Positions 8,700 to 18,751 of a stretch of 64,000 nucleotides of DNA are shown here, piece after piece. The translations under genes were made by a program, and so were the position numbers. This DNA is from Chloroflexota bacterium (GTDB taxonomy: Bacteria; Chloroflexota; Anaerolineae; Anaerolineales; Anaerolineaceae), in NCBI GenBank assembly GCA_012799995.1, contig JAAZKE010000087.1, forward strand, positions 1 to 64,000, read 5' to 3'. Within the stretch, counting starts at the first letter, position 1. Each line of letters begins with the position of its first letter. Below the pieces are notes generated by a model. That model ran no database searches and was not told the DNA's origin. It saw nothing but the letters and a program-made list of their open reading frames with translations.

Positions 8700-10502
8700 T
8701 TAATTGTCATCGTTCAACTGCAGAACCGCCATAAAAGCTTCCTGAGGGATTTCAACACTACCTACCATCTTCATACGCCGTTTGCCGCGCTTTTGTTTCT
8801 CAAGCAGCTTCCGCTTCCGGCTGATGTCACCACCATAGCATTTCGCAAGCACATCTTTTCGCAGCGCTTTGACGTTGGCGCGGGAAATCACCCGTCCCTG
8901 CGAGCTGGCCTGAATTGCCACATCATACATCTGGCGCGGAATCAGTCCTTTCAATTTTGTAACCAGCAGCTGACCCTTATGATATGCATCTTCCTTATGA
9001 ACAATTGTTGCCAGTGCATCCACCGGTTCACCGCCGACCAGCACCTCCACTTTGACCAAGTTGCCAGGGCGATATTCTGCCACGTGGTAGTCCATCGAAG
9101 CGTACCCTTTCGATCGTGATTTCAATTCATCAAAAAAGTTGACGATCAATTCAGCCAGAGGAATTTCAAAGTTAAGTTGTGCACGGTCGGGCGCCGGGTA
9201 ATCCTGATCGATGAACACTCCGCGTCTTTTGCGAACCAGTTCCATGATCGTCCCATAATACTCCATCGGCGTAAAAATCTGCAATTTCATCCACGGCTCG
9301 CGAATTTCCTGAATCAGCCGTTCCTCAGGCAATTGAACCGGCGAATCAATCAGCAAGACAGATCCATCTAACATGACTGCTTCGTATTCAACTGATGGCG
9401 CGGTCACCACAATATCGAGGTCATACTCGCGTTCAAGTCGTTCCTGAATGATTTCCATGTGGAACAGCCCTAGAAAACCGCATCGAAAACCAAAATTCAG
9501 CGCCTGTGAGGTCTCCGGTTGAAAATCAAGTGATGCATCGTTGAGCTGCAGTTTTTCCAGCGCGTCGCGCAACAAGTTGTAATCTTCACCTTCCACCGGG
9601 TAAATACCGGCAAAGACCATCGGTTTTGCCTTTTTATACCCCGGTAACATTGCTTTAGCGCCATTCACTGCTGTCGTGATCGTGTCGCCAACGCGACATT
9701 CACGGACAGTCTTGAGCCCGGTTGCAACATATCCCACCTCTCCAGCTTTCAACTGGGGAACTGGCTTCATCGCCGGAGAGAAAATGCCAATTTCAACCGG
9801 TTTTAAATCAGCACCGGTCGCCATCAGGTGTAGGGTTGTATCGGTGGTCAACGTACCTTCACGCACGCGTAAATAGGCGACGACGCCCTTATAAGAGTCG
9901 TATTCAGAGTCGAAAATCAGCGCTTGAAGCGGTGCGTTTTCGTCGCCGGAGGGTGGTGGTACCAGCGTGACGATTTTTTCCAAAACCTGATCAACATTAG
10001 AACCTTCTTTCGCAGAGATGCGCGGGATATCTCCGCTGTCGATCCCCAACAAATTGGAAATCTCTTTTGCAACTTCGACAGGTTGCGCAGAAGGAAGATC
10101 AATTTTATTAATCACCGGGATAATCACCAGGTCAGATTCAAGCGCCAGATAGAGATTCGCCAGCGTCTGCGCCTCGATCCCCTGCGTCGCATCCACAATC
10201 AGCAATGCCCCTTCACAGGCTTCCAGTGCACGGCTCACTTCGTAATTAAAGTCGACGTGACCGGGGGTATCGATCAAGTTTAACTCGTAAGTTTCACCAT
10301 CTGCTGCCGTATAAGTCATGCGCACCGCGGATGCTTTGATCGTGACGCCCTTCTCCCGTTCCAACTCCATTGAGTCGAGCACCTGATTCATCATCTGCCG
10401 ATCCGAAATTGTTCCGGTAAGCTGCAACAAACGGTCAGCCAGCGTTGATTTTCCATGATCCACATGCGCAATAATGCAGAAATTGCGAATATTTTCTTTC
10501 AT
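8700..10502 (-). CDS. lepA: Elongation factor 4 (LepA), ribosome back-translocase
   Basis: A 600-residue GTPase of the usual LepA length. The G1 motif AHVDHGKST lies at residues 12-20, G3 is DTPGHVDF, and G4 is NKID. The C-terminal domain unique to LepA is present, with [21 protein letters not shown] and [13 protein letters not shown] at the end. LepA binds the ribosome and affects translocation and initiation under stress. It reads in the same direction as the downstream glycan genes with a 16-base gap, so read-through is possible. There is no clear Shine-Dalgarno sequence before ATG 10502; an extended -10 element lies 12 bases upstream, suggesting a very short leader. Confidence 0.97.
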   Translation of the reverse strand: MKENIRNFCIIAHVDHGKSTLADRLLQLTGTISDRQMMNQVLDSMELEREKGVTIKASAVRMTYTAADGETYELNLIDTPGHVDFNYEVSRALEACEGALLIVDATQGIEAQTLANLYLALESDLVIIPVINKIDLPSAQPVEVAKEISNLLGIDSGDIPRISAKEGSNVDQVLEKIVTLVPPPSGDENAPLQALIFDSEYDSYKGVVAYLRVREGTLTTDTTLHLMATGADLKPVEIGIFSPAMKPVPQLKAGEVGYVATGLKTVRECRVGDTITTAVNGAKAMLPGYKKAKPMVFAGIYPVEGEDYNLLRDALEKLQLNDASLDFQPETSQALNFGFRCGFLGLFHMEIIQERLEREYDLDIVVTAPSVEYEAVMLDGSVLLIDSPVQLPEERLIQEIREPWMKLQIFTPMEYYGTIMELVRKRRGVFIDQDYPAPDRAQLNFEIPLAELIVNFFDELKSRSKGYASMDYHVAEYRPGNLVKVEVLVGGEPVDALATIVHKEDAYHKGQLLVTKLKGLIPRQMYDVAIQASSQGRVISRANVKALRKDVLAKCYGGDISRKRKLLEKQKRGKRRMKMVGSVEIPQEAFMAVLQLNDDN

Positions 10503-10935
10503 AACCGGTGAATAAGTATAACATTGAATAAGAGGCTTGATCCCCGTTAACGGATGCTTTGTTCACCCGATTATTAGCGATGATCAATAATCTCAACTGC
10601 AATAATCAGCTATTGACATCACGGTTAAATGTTTTATTTATAAGGAGTAAAGTGAAATTCCAACAAACTAAAGCTTCTGAAATCCAAGTAGGAGAGTTTG
10701 TATCATTATTGTTCCGTAAATAATTTCTAATTCCAATTATTCCATGCTCAGAAGTTACTACGAAATCGTTGTTTAAAAAAGTAAGAAAAGTAATCAAAGA
10801 AATGGAAATAAGAATTCCAATTTCTACTCCGTAGTATTCTCTCAAAATCAATCGATGGGATGATGATTTGAGCGTATATGGAACTCTACAGGACGATATG
10901 AATACATTATCGGATGGAGCTTGTGACTAACACAT
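10503..10935. other. AT-rich intergenic region between lepA and the sugar cassette
   Basis: Apart from the lepA promoter element, I see no recognisable gene. A minus-strand frame at 10606-10851 could encode 81 residues with a hydrophobic stretch, but it has no family signature, no clear ribosome binding site and biased AT-rich codons. It may be a decayed gene fragment at the edge of the transferred sugar cassette. Confidence 0.4.
10515..10523 (-). promoter_or_regulatory. Extended -10 element of lepA
   Basis: On the minus strand the bases read TGTTATACT, an extended -10 (TGnTATACT). It ends 12 bases before the lepA ATG, so transcription would start only about 5 bases upstream of the codon. 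No convincing -35 is seen, as expected of an extended -10 promoter. Confidence 0.45.
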
Positions 10936-12045
10936 TCATTTGGAATTATAAAACGAATGTATAGACTCACAAACATATTGAATCTCATCTTCTGTAAGAA
11001 AAGGATCTATCGGAAGGCTGATCATAGTCTTGGCCAATTCTTCGGTAATTGGAAAGTCACCAACTTTATAACCTAAATCTTCATAAGCTTGAGAAAGGTG
11101 AGGAGGTATTGGATAATGAATCATCGTATCAATACCATCATTTTTTAAATGACCAATTAATTCATCCCGTTCTTTACATCTAATTACGAATTGGTGCCAG
11201 ACATGTTTTACATTTTCGGATACAGAAGGCAAAATAATTGGGTCGTAACCCTTTAGCTTATCCACATAAAACGAAGCAATTCTATTCCGTTTTTGATTCC
11301 ATTCCTCTAGATAGGATAATTTCACTCTTAAAAAAGCAGCTTGCAGGGGATCGAGACGTGAATTATGACCTTTAACTATGTTTTGATATTTTTTCTCCAA
11401 ACCATAATTCCGTAGTATTTTCAGCTTCTTTGCAAGCAGTTCGTCATTTGTTACGATTGCTCCTGCATCACCGAACGCTCCCAGATTTTTAGTAGGATAA
11501 AAACTAAAGGCTGCTGCATTCGATAATGCACCAGAAAAGTTTCCACGATACAATCCGCCATGATTCTGTGCTGCGTCCTCAATGATGGCAAGATTGTATT
11601 TTTTTGCAATAGAAATGATCTGATCCATTTCTGAATACTGCCCATATAAATGAACTGGAAGGATCGCACGAGTTCGTTCGGTGATCGCTTTCTCAATCAA
11701 TAAAGGGTCTATATTAAAGGTACTTATATCGGGTTCGACCGGAATAATTTTTGCTCCAACATAGGAGATTGCAAGCCATGTTGCAATATACGTGTTCGCC
11801 GGAACGATTACTTCATCTCCTCGCCCGATATCGAGTCCCATTAGGATTAATTGAAGTGCTTCCAGACCATTCCCAACACCAATGCAATGGTCTACTTTAT
11901 TGTATTCAGCGAATTCCTTCTCAAAGGTTTCGACTTCTTCTCCCAAAATGTACCAGCCGGAATTTATTACTCTAGAATAAGCGTTATCGATTTCTGAACT
12001 AATACTTGTATACTGTTTAGATAAATCCAGGAAAGGAACTTTCAT
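10936..12045 (-). CDS. DegT/DnrJ/EryC1/StrS aminotransferase (sugar aminotransferase)
   Basis: A 369-residue PLP enzyme. The Schiff-base lysine is in [16 protein letters not shown], and the N-terminal [20 protein letters not shown] together with the HLYGQ segment ([14 protein letters not shown]) are typical of the family. These enzymes transfer an amino group from glutamate to a keto-sugar nucleotide. Its partner gene directly upstream (4-base overlap) encodes a 3,4-ketoisomerase domain, so the likely substrate is dTDP-3-keto-6-deoxyhexose, as for FdtB/QdtB, giving a dTDP-3-amino-3,6-dideoxyhexose. That substrate is inferred from context. It is the last gene of the three-gene cassette. Confidence 0.88.
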   Translation of the reverse strand: MKVPFLDLSKQYTSISSEIDNAYSRVINSGWYILGEEVETFEKEFAEYNKVDHCIGVGNGLEALQLILMGLDIGRGDEVIVPANTYIATWLAISYVGAKIIPVEPDISTFNIDPLLIEKAITERTRAILPVHLYGQYSEMDQIISIAKKYNLAIIEDAAQNHGGLYRGNFSGALSNAAAFSFYPTKNLGAFGDAGAIVTNDELLAKKLKILRNYGLEKKYQNIVKGHNSRLDPLQAAFLRVKLSYLEEWNQKRNRIASFYVDKLKGYDPIILPSVSENVKHVWHQFVIRCKERDELIGHLKNDGIDTMIHYPIPPHLSQAYEDLGYKVGDFPITEELAKTMISLPIDPFLTEDEIQYVCESIHSFYNSK

Positions 12046-12983
12046 TTTCCTATTTCCTTCACGAAAATGTCATAGTCGCGGATGTAATCAGCGGCATTAT
12101 ACTTCTGAGAGGCAAGAACAAGCAACACTGCGTCGGAAGAATACTTATATTCAACAGCCCATACCATAGGTGGAACATGCACTCCTATATTTGGATGATT
12201 CAATAATACTTCTACCCGCTTTTCACCATCATCAACCATTACAGAGCATGTACCATGTACACAGGAAATAAACTGATGACATTCATAATGAGCATGCGCT
12301 CCTCTCACCTCTTTACTGGGGACGCCATAAACAAGGAAGTATCTTTCAGGGACGAAAGGTAAATGACCATGTATTTCGGCAAATGTCAGTTTTCCCCGAA
12401 GATCCACAACTTCAGGAAGCGTGACAATCGATACGCCCTTTACATCAAGTTCCCTGATACCTACATCTGTATCCGTATTCTCAATAACTACTGCTGATTT
12501 TCCCATTCCTTCTGCATAACCTTTAATTCTGGCAGGGTTCCCAACGACGATTGCATATGGAGGCACATCCTTGGTTACCACAGCTCCAGCGCCTATCATT
12601 GCATATTGTCCTATCGTGATTCCTGGAAGGATCGTTGCATTAGCCCCCAATGAAGCGCCTTTTCTAACGATTGTTTTTGGATAATTTGAAAGATGCCTTT
12701 TACTGCGAGGGAATGGGTCATTCGAAAAAGTAACGTTCGGCCCAATAAAAACATCATCCTCAATCGTGATGCCGTCCCAAATCTGGACACCGTTTTTAAT
12801 CGTTACGCGATTGCCAACTTCAACTTCATTTTCAATAAAAACAGCCTCACAAATATTACAATCTTCACCTATTTTGGCGCCTGGCAGAATATGTGAAAAG
12901 GCCCAAATTCGTGTGTTTGAACCTATATGTTTAGAATCTATTAATGCATTGGGGTGTGAAAAATAATTGTTATTCGCCATCAA
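12042..12983 (-). CDS. Fused sugar acyltransferase and dTDP-4-keto-6-deoxyhexose 3,4-ketoisomerase (WxcM-like)
   Basis: A 313-residue two-domain protein. Residues 1 to about 155 are hexapeptide repeats of a left-handed beta-helix acyltransferase (for example [18 protein letters not shown] and [19 protein letters not shown]). Residues from about 175 are a cupin of the FdtA/WxcM family, with [10 protein letters not shown], the active-site HAHYECHQ region, [12 protein letters not shown] and [18 protein letters not shown]. FdtA isomerises dTDP-4-keto-6-deoxyglucose, FdtB aminates, and FdtC acylates; here the first and last activities are joined in one chain, as in Xanthomonas WxcM. It overlaps genes on both sides, so the three are translated as a unit. 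The upstream dTDP-glucose genes are not in the window. Confidence 0.88.
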   Translation of the reverse strand: MMANNNYFSHPNALIDSKHIGSNTRIWAFSHILPGAKIGEDCNICEAVFIENEVEVGNRVTIKNGVQIWDGITIEDDVFIGPNVTFSNDPFPRSKRHLSNYPKTIVRKGASLGANATILPGITIGQYAMIGAGAVVTKDVPPYAIVVGNPARIKGYAEGMGKSAVVIENTDTDVGIRELDVKGVSIVTLPEVVDLRGKLTFAEIHGHLPFVPERYFLVYGVPSKEVRGAHAHYECHQFISCVHGTCSVMVDDGEKRVEVLLNHPNIGVHVPPMVWAVEYKYSSDAVLLVLASQKYNAADYIRDYDIFVKEIGK

Positions 12984-13926
12984 TATCGCCTTTTTCTTTC
13001 TCGTAAACTTTATCGATTATGAATAAAGGACGTTTTCGGGTCTCATCGAGTCCCCTCCATAGATATTCGCCCAAAACGCCTAACATAAGCATCTGAATCC
13101 CAGCTGTGAAGGTGAGGATAATCATCATGGGAACCCATCCTTGGACTACTGTTCCCCAAAATATCCATGATAATAATATAAACGCACCATACAAAAACGA
13201 TGCTATTGCGACCATTAATCCTATAGCGGAAAGCGCTCGAATTGGAACATAGGAAAACCCTACGAAAGTATCTAAAAACAATTTGATCTTTTTGGAGAAC
13301 GTCCAGCGTGATTTTCCCTTTTTCCTCTTTTTTCTCGTGTAAGGGATCAATACTGGATCAAAACCTGTCCAATAGATTAAGGACATTATATTTGTGTTTT
13401 TTTCAGAAATCTTATTTATCTCAGTTATGATCTGCTTATCAGCTAAAAGGAAATCAAATCCTCCCGGCGGATAAGATTCAAGCGCGTACTTCCTGACCAG
13501 TTTATAAAAAAGATTCGAAAATTTTCGTTCAAAGAAAGAGTCTTCCCTGTTCTCACGGACTGCTAAAATAAGTTTATTTCCCTTCTCCCAGCTTTCAATC
13601 ATTTGAACAAACAGTTCTGGTGGGTCCTGGAGGTCAGCCGTAATTACTCCAACACAGTCACCATTAGCGATTGAAAATCCCGCAGCAATTGCAGCCATGG
13701 AACCAAAGTTACGAGATAATTTTGCCACGCGGATAATATCTGGATATTTTCTTTGATAATCGATCAAAATACTTAGCGAATTATCTTTTGACCCATCATC
13801 TACAAATATTATTTCAAAAAGGTAGTTTTTACTGTTATGATGCGTGAGCTGAATCAACCTCGGGACAGTATCGAGCAAATTCTGTTCATTAAAATATACA
13901 GGGATTACGATCGAAATTTTTTTCAT
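12970..13926 (-). CDS. GT2-family polyprenyl-phosphate glycosyltransferase (DPM1/GtrB-like)
   Basis: A 318-residue protein. The N-terminal GT-A domain has VIPVYFNEQNL, the D-D-G motif FVDDGSKDNS and DLQDPPELFVQMIESW. Two hydrophobic segments near the C-terminus (about residues 230-300) end with MLGVLGEYLWRGLDETRKRP, which is typical of GtrB/DPM1-type enzymes that load a sugar onto undecaprenyl phosphate at the inner membrane. It overlaps the start of the acyltransferase/isomerase gene by 14 bases. Its role here could be to transfer the acylated amino-deoxysugar to a lipid carrier, but the substrate is inferred only from the neighbours. Confidence 0.88.
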   Translation of the reverse strand: MKKISIVIPVYFNEQNLLDTVPRLIQLTHHNSKNYLFEIIFVDDGSKDNSLSILIDYQRKYPDIIRVAKLSRNFGSMAAIAAGFSIANGDCVGVITADLQDPPELFVQMIESWEKGNKLILAVRENREDSFFERKFSNLFYKLVRKYALESYPPGGFDFLLADKQIITEINKISEKNTNIMSLIYWTGFDPVLIPYTRKKRKKGKSRWTFSKKIKLFLDTFVGFSYVPIRALSAIGLMVAIASFLYGAFILLSWIFWGTVVQGWVPMMIILTFTAGIQMLMLGVLGEYLWRGLDETRKRPLFIIDKVYEKEKGDIDGE

Positions 13927-14404
13927 TTTTCGTTATTATTCACTAGTAAAAAATTATAATGTATTAGTAGATGAACAAAAAATATATTTCCTAAAAAACA
14001 TTTTGTTGGTGTCCATGACAAGATAAGAAAATAAAACATTAATTAAATCTATGTTGTATAGAACGATCAGGTATAAGCCAGAATGCCTTATTACATGATA
14101 AGTTATATCAGTTAAAAAACCGCTCGCCAAACCAGGCGATTGTAATTCATTCATCATTACTAATAATTGTCCTAGCTTTCATAACTTATTGATAAATAGG
14201 AAATCCCATAGGATAACTGAAAATGAGAGGCCAATATGGGATTATGTGAAACATTTTTTTATCCACCCGCGTAACATGCAAATTTCTGTTTCGCCCTCTT
14301 CGTGTCCTCAACAGACTTAAGCCTTAAAACAAGAAACGTCCCGCAAGAGCAGCCTCCTGCGGGGCAAAAACGTTCACAAATTTTCTTGAAATCAGACGTG
14401 GGTT
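13927..14404. other. Intergenic region, AT-rich
   Basis: No gene is recognised. The left half is strongly AT-rich and would hold the promoter of the GT2 gene; I see no clean -35/-10 pair. The right half turns GC-richer and ends in the hairpin listed at 14340-14364. The change of composition marks the border between the sugar cassette and the export operon. Confidence 0.4.
14340..14364 (-). terminator. Possible terminator after the export operon
   Basis: CCCGCA and TGCGGG form a stem around an 11-base loop containing GAGCAGCC, about 40 bases after the stop of the membrane fusion protein gene. On the minus strand it is followed by ACGTTTCTTGTTTT, a mixed T-rich stretch, so it is a moderate terminator candidate. 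Confidence 0.5.
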
Positions 14405-15577
14405 TTAGTCAAATGTTACCGTCGCGGTCATTCCCCACAGCAAATTCAGTGAGTTCGGATTCAGCTTAATTTCGACCGGGTAAACTACCTCTCCCAGATA
14501 CTTATCAGACCAGTTAGTTACTTTCGTTACGACCCCGGTCAGCTCCTTCTCAGGATAAGCGTCAAATACAACTGTTACGGTGTTTCCGACTTTGACTTTG
14601 CTCATATCAGTTTCAGAAAGGTCAACGGTCTTGAGCACCATCTCGCTTGGGTCCACTAACAGGATCAGTGTTTCACCAGCTGCAGCCAACTCACCAACCT
14701 CAACATCGACCCGCGTAACCACACCATCGAATGGTGCAATGATTTTCATCAGTGCAATATTCTTTTCTGCGTTGCTCTGAGCGCTTTTCGCGGCGTCAAT
14801 CTGCTGATTAATCACATCCAGCTCTTCCTGCTTCGGGCCATCAGCAAGTTCTTCTACTTCCCGCTGCGCATCTTTCAATGCTGCTTCTGCAGAAGATACA
14901 TTCGCCTTCGCAGTGGCTTGTTCATTCAACAGCTTCTGGTAATCCCGCAGCAGTTCATCATAAGCCTGACGTACAGTGACGAAGTCATCTTCAACCTTGA
15001 TACGTCGATCACTCTCACGGGAGAGATCAGCAACGTCGTCTACCAGTTCCTGAGCGTCCTTGACATCTTTGTATTTATCGCGCGCGGCTTTGTTGGCATT
15101 ATCCAGCTCAGTCCGAAAGGTAGGTTTTTCATAAGGCTCAAAATCCCTCTTCATTTCGTCAAGCACATCCTGCGCTTTGAGCACTTCCAGTTCAGCCAAT
15201 GCTTTTGAAGATTCATAGCCGTCCTGCAGCGCTTTCAGGTCTTTTTCAGCCTGTTTTAAGGACAGGGTTGCTTCAGCATAAGCCAGATCATATTGCTCTT
15301 CGCCCTGCAGCACAGCCAGTACGTCACCGGACTTCACAACATCACCCACCTGGACATTCACTTCCGCAATAATTCCAGAAGATCTGAACCCCAGGGAGAC
15401 ATCCTTCTTCGGCCACAGATTGGCTTCAGCGATCGTACCCGTCATAATCGGGGCAACTACTGCTGGCGCTTCGGTAGCCACCGGCTCTGTCGATTTCTGT
15501 TCAAACAAAGGGATAAAAGATGCCAGAATCACGACCAATGTCGCCACTGTCACTAATCCAATAAACCATTTTTTCAT
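14405..15577 (-). CDS. HlyD/MacA-like membrane fusion protein
   Basis: Start chosen at ATG 15577, six bases after a perfect AGGAGG; ATG 15583 would abut that site. The protein has an N-terminal membrane anchor (about residues 5-22), a biotinyl-lipoyl-like half (VNVQVGDVVKSGDVLAVL), a long coiled-coil hairpin of roughly 150 charged residues with four or more heptads, and the second lipoyl half (APFDGVVTRVDVEVGELAAAGE) followed by a beta-barrel. This is the periplasmic adaptor architecture of MacA-like exporters. In an organism without a classical outer membrane it would project outward from the cytoplasmic membrane. It is the last gene of the four-gene ABC operon, 31 bases after the permease stop. 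Confidence 0.88.
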   Translation of the reverse strand: MKKWFIGLVTVATLVVILASFIPLFEQKSTEPVATEAPAVVAPIMTGTIAEANLWPKKDVSLGFRSSGIIAEVNVQVGDVVKSGDVLAVLQGEEQYDLAYAEATLSLKQAEKDLKALQDGYESSKALAELEVLKAQDVLDEMKRDFEPYEKPTFRTELDNANKAARDKYKDVKDAQELVDDVADLSRESDRRIKVEDDFVTVRQAYDELLRDYQKLLNEQATAKANVSSAEAALKDAQREVEELADGPKQEELDVINQQIDAAKSAQSNAEKNIALMKIIAPFDGVVTRVDVEVGELAAAGETLILLVDPSEMVLKTVDLSETDMSKVKVGNTVTVVFDAYPEKELTGVVTKVTNWSDKYLGEVVYPVEIKLNPNSLNLLWGMTATVTFD

Positions 15578-15608
15578 AAACATCCTCCTGGAGTTTTCAA
15601 AACTCTCT

Positions 15609-18011
15609 CTATTCTGCCGATAAAACTTCCTGAATCGTTAACCGGATCGCGGAACGCGCCGGCATCAAACTTGCCAGGGCTGCGAAAAACAGGGAAAATC
15701 CCAACCAGACCACATAACCAACCCAGGTATAAGCCGGGTCCATCATGCTGCCGAAGACTGCATTTCCCATCGCCTGTGAAAGAAAATGAAAGAAGGGGAA
15801 GGAAAGCACAATCCCACCAATCCAACTCAGCACACCGATCATGATTCCTTCTGTCATAATGTTCTGCAACACCGCTTTATCCGATGCTCCAATAGACCGT
15901 AAAATTCCAATTTCGCGCGTGCGTTCCATTACATTTAAAGACATCGTCCCTGTCATACCAATACTGCCCACAATGGCCACCAGAATTGCCATGATAAACA
16001 TAAACGCAGACAGAATCGACAAACCTGATGCAGCATCGTGAATAAAATGGTCATTGCGCTGAATTGAACGGACTTTGTATCCATTAGCCGTCAGGGCGTC
16101 CTCAATTTGACGCAATTTGTTTTCACTGTCAGTATCCATACCCTCATGGATTTTTATTTCAAACCGGGTTGTACGCGATCCCAGGCCAGACACTTCCTGC
16201 CAGGACGAAAGAGGCATATAACCCATGTAACCTCCTGATTTTCCTGCCATGGTGAAGAACCCCACTACCACCCATTTCCGTTTCAACCCACTGCTGTTAA
16301 TTTCCAGTTCAATTTCGTCGCCTACCTTGAAAGCAGATGGACCGGTCATAAATTTTTCACTGAGCGCAATGGCATTGATCTCGCCTGGTTCATACCAGCG
16401 ACCCTCTTTCATTTTCGGAACAATCAATTGTGAGTGATCGGACGGTGCCAGAATCTGCACATTCGGACCGTCATTCTGCCCAACCAGCTTAACTACCGCC
16501 GTTCCGGCTCCCCAACCCTCCACGAAGTCAACGCCCTCAATCGTTTTCAATATTTCCGTAACACGATCCTCCCGCGCAGGCGTCATCAGGTTGGCGCTGT
16601 ATTCCGCCATGAAATAGCGACTGATCGCCTTAGTGTGATTGTCAATTGTTTCTGTCACATTGAAGGTAGCGATAAAAATTCCACCGCCAATCGATAACGT
16701 CAGCAAAGTCAGGAACAACCGCAGGCGGTTGGAAATCATATTCCTCAGCGACAATGCTACCGGCCGGGAAAACAGGCGGGTTGCCCAGCTGAACATACGC
16801 GAGCTGTTATCATGTGCCGATAGACGTGCACTTCCGGTGGTATTCAACGCTTCCTGAATACTGATCCTCACACCCTTGCGAACCGGTAAAATGCCGGACA
16901 ACTGCGGAATGATGATTCCAAGTAGAATCTGAACGATGATTGTTTGCCAGATAATACCGGTCAGAACGATGCGGTAATTGATAGCACTGGCAAGGAACCG
17001 TCTGAACCAGCTGGCTGCCACCATACTCAGCGGAATCGCCAGAATAAGCGCAGCGAGCGAAAACAGGAAGATGAGATAGAAATACATCCGGTTCAGCTTG
17101 CCTGAACTGGCACCGATCGTTTTCATCGCTCCAATCTGTTTGATCTGCTGCGAAAGGATCGCCGACAGCGTGTTAAATATCAAGGTTCCGCTCAGGAAAA
17201 GGATCAGGATACCGACAATAAACAGCACACCTGCGATTGCGTCAATATAGTCTGAGATCGGGTGAACAGAAGTTTTTGCCAGCGTAACGCTGTTGATCGA
17301 AATACCGCTTTTCTCTATCCGATCAGTAACGATCTTGCTCACATCTTGGATCGACGTGAGATCATTGCCATCGCCGTTGATGACAACATTCAGCAGGTTC
17401 CAGTTTTTGGGCAGTTCTACGCTGGTCAGCGTGTCCGGATGAATATATCCAGTGATCGGTGCCATGAAAACCTGGCTGTAATTGATCACTCCCAGGCTGG
17501 GATCCCGTACGCGAGCGACAATTGTCAACAATATGTCTTTGCCGGAATCCGTCCGAATCGGAATCGAATCGCCGATTTTATACCCTGTCAGGTTAAATTT
17601 GAAATTTTCGAGCGCGATTTCACCCTTTTTCAACGGCCACGATCCCTCCAAAACTTCCACCTTGTTGACTTGCCAGCTGTCCATTTCGGTCGCATTTAAC
17701 GATATGTTTTCAAGATCACCTTTAGCCGTGATAGTACGCAATGAGGCGGATCGACTCCCCTGTGCATGTGAGATTTCAGGCAGACTCTGGATTGAGCGCA
17801 CCAGAGAATTGTCAAATTTAGACAGTTTAAAGTAAATATTTGCCGGATTGATTTCCTCGTATCCGATCCGGATATCATCCGCCAGGCACAACCAAACCGT
17901 CATGATCGTACCAATCGCGAACAGCCCAACTGCAATCGACAGGATGATCAGGATTGAGCGTCCCGGGTTGGATAACAGATCGTGATGAACTTTTCGTCTA
18001 CTTGGAGTCAT
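15609..18011 (-). CDS. MacB-like ABC transporter permease with two FtsX domains
   Basis: An 800-residue permease. One membrane helix near the N-terminus (about residues 17-40) is followed by an extracytoplasmic MacB_PCD-like domain, then an FtsX domain of three helices (about 265-390). A second unit repeats this: helix near 435, soluble domain, and a C-terminal FtsX domain with GTMSLNVMERTREIGILRSIGAS, the typical FtsX coupling segment. Permeases of this shape drive mechanotransmission-type export or lipoprotein/peptide extrusion. It overlaps the ATPase gene upstream by 4 bases. The duplicated layout means a single chain can form the whole transmembrane part. Confidence 0.9.
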   Translation of the reverse strand: MTPSRRKVHHDLLSNPGRSILIILSIAVGLFAIGTIMTVWLCLADDIRIGYEEINPANIYFKLSKFDNSLVRSIQSLPEISHAQGSRSASLRTITAKGDLENISLNATEMDSWQVNKVEVLEGSWPLKKGEIALENFKFNLTGYKIGDSIPIRTDSGKDILLTIVARVRDPSLGVINYSQVFMAPITGYIHPDTLTSVELPKNWNLLNVVINGDGNDLTSIQDVSKIVTDRIEKSGISINSVTLAKTSVHPISDYIDAIAGVLFIVGILILFLSGTLIFNTLSAILSQQIKQIGAMKTIGASSGKLNRMYFYLIFLFSLAALILAIPLSMVAASWFRRFLASAINYRIVLTGIIWQTIIVQILLGIIIPQLSGILPVRKGVRISIQEALNTTGSARLSAHDNSSRMFSWATRLFSRPVALSLRNMISNRLRLFLTLLTLSIGGGIFIATFNVTETIDNHTKAISRYFMAEYSANLMTPAREDRVTEILKTIEGVDFVEGWGAGTAVVKLVGQNDGPNVQILAPSDHSQLIVPKMKEGRWYEPGEINAIALSEKFMTGPSAFKVGDEIELEINSSGLKRKWVVVGFFTMAGKSGGYMGYMPLSSWQEVSGLGSRTTRFEIKIHEGMDTDSENKLRQIEDALTANGYKVRSIQRNDHFIHDAASGLSILSAFMFIMAILVAIVGSIGMTGTMSLNVMERTREIGILRSIGASDKAVLQNIMTEGIMIGVLSWIGGIVLSFPFFHFLSQAMGNAVFGSMMDPAYTWVGYVVWLGFSLFFAALASLMPARSAIRLTIQEVLSAE

Positions 18012-18751
18012 GTTTGCCCTCCCTCGACGTTCATTTGCGCTTTATCAAAACTGCTGGCTTCAGCTTTCGGGCTGGTTTCATCCTGAAGGAGGTTGCCATC
18101 GGAGATGCGCAGCAGACGGCTGGTACGCTGTACCATATCCTGATCGTGTGTAACCATCAGGATTGTTTTATCGCGCTCAACCAGGCTTTGGAACAGGTCA
18201 ACCACTTTGGAAGCTGTAACCGAGTCCAGGTTTCCTGTGGGTTCGTCAGCGATCAGGATTGGCGGGTCATTTGCCAGCGCGCGGGCAATCGCTGCAATTT
18301 GCTGTAACCCACCTGATAATTCATGCGGATATTTATCAGCAAACGGAACCAGCGCCAGCTCAGCCAGGATCTTGTTCGCACGATCGGTCCGCGCATTCAT
18401 TGGCAGCTCGTTTAGATAGTCCATCGGCAGCAATATGTTTTCCATCACAGTCATCACCGGTAAAAGCTGAAAAAACTGAAAGACGATGCCAATATTTTTG
18501 CCGCGCCATATCGACAGCTCATTTTCGCTCATCTTTTCCAAATGGTTCCCGTTGATCACAATTGACCCCTCCGATGGATGGTCAATTCCAGTCAGCATGT
18601 TGATCAGCGTAGTCTTCCCACTGCCGCTTTTACCGACGATACCGACAAATTCCCCCTCATCAACATTGAACGACACATCATTGAGCGCAACTACCCGCCC
18701 GGATTCAGAATCAAAGAATTTACTGAGATGACTGACTTCGATCAGACTCAT
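18008..18751 (-). CDS. ABC transporter ATPase (LolD/MacB type), second of two
   Basis: A 247-residue ATPase with Walker A GKSGSGKTTLINML, Q-loop VFQFFQLLPVMTVMENI, signature LSGGLQQIAAIARAL and Walker B ILIADEPTGNLDS. The signature region reads LSGGLQQIAAI where LSGGQQQRVAI is usual, so the conserved arginine is lost, and it carries a C-terminal tail rich in Ser and Ala. It overlaps the permease by 4 bases and the other ATPase by 4 bases. The pair may act as a heterodimer with this as the weaker site; that is inference. Confidence 0.92.
   Translation of the reverse strand: MSLIEVSHLSKFFDSESGRVVALNDVSFNVDEGEFVGIVGKSGSGKTTLINMLTGIDHPSEGSIVINGNHLEKMSENELSIWRGKNIGIVFQFFQLLPVMTVMENILLPMDYLNELPMNARTDRANKILAELALVPFADKYPHELSGGLQQIAAIARALANDPPILIADEPTGNLDSVTASKVVDLFQSLVERDKTILMVTHDQDMVQRTSRLLRISDGNLLQDETSPKAEASSFDKAQMNVEGGQT

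Noticed and set aside
10606-10851. Minus-strand 81-codon hydrophobic frame
   Set aside because: No ribosome binding site, no family match and AT-rich codon use; kept only as a note in the intergenic entry.
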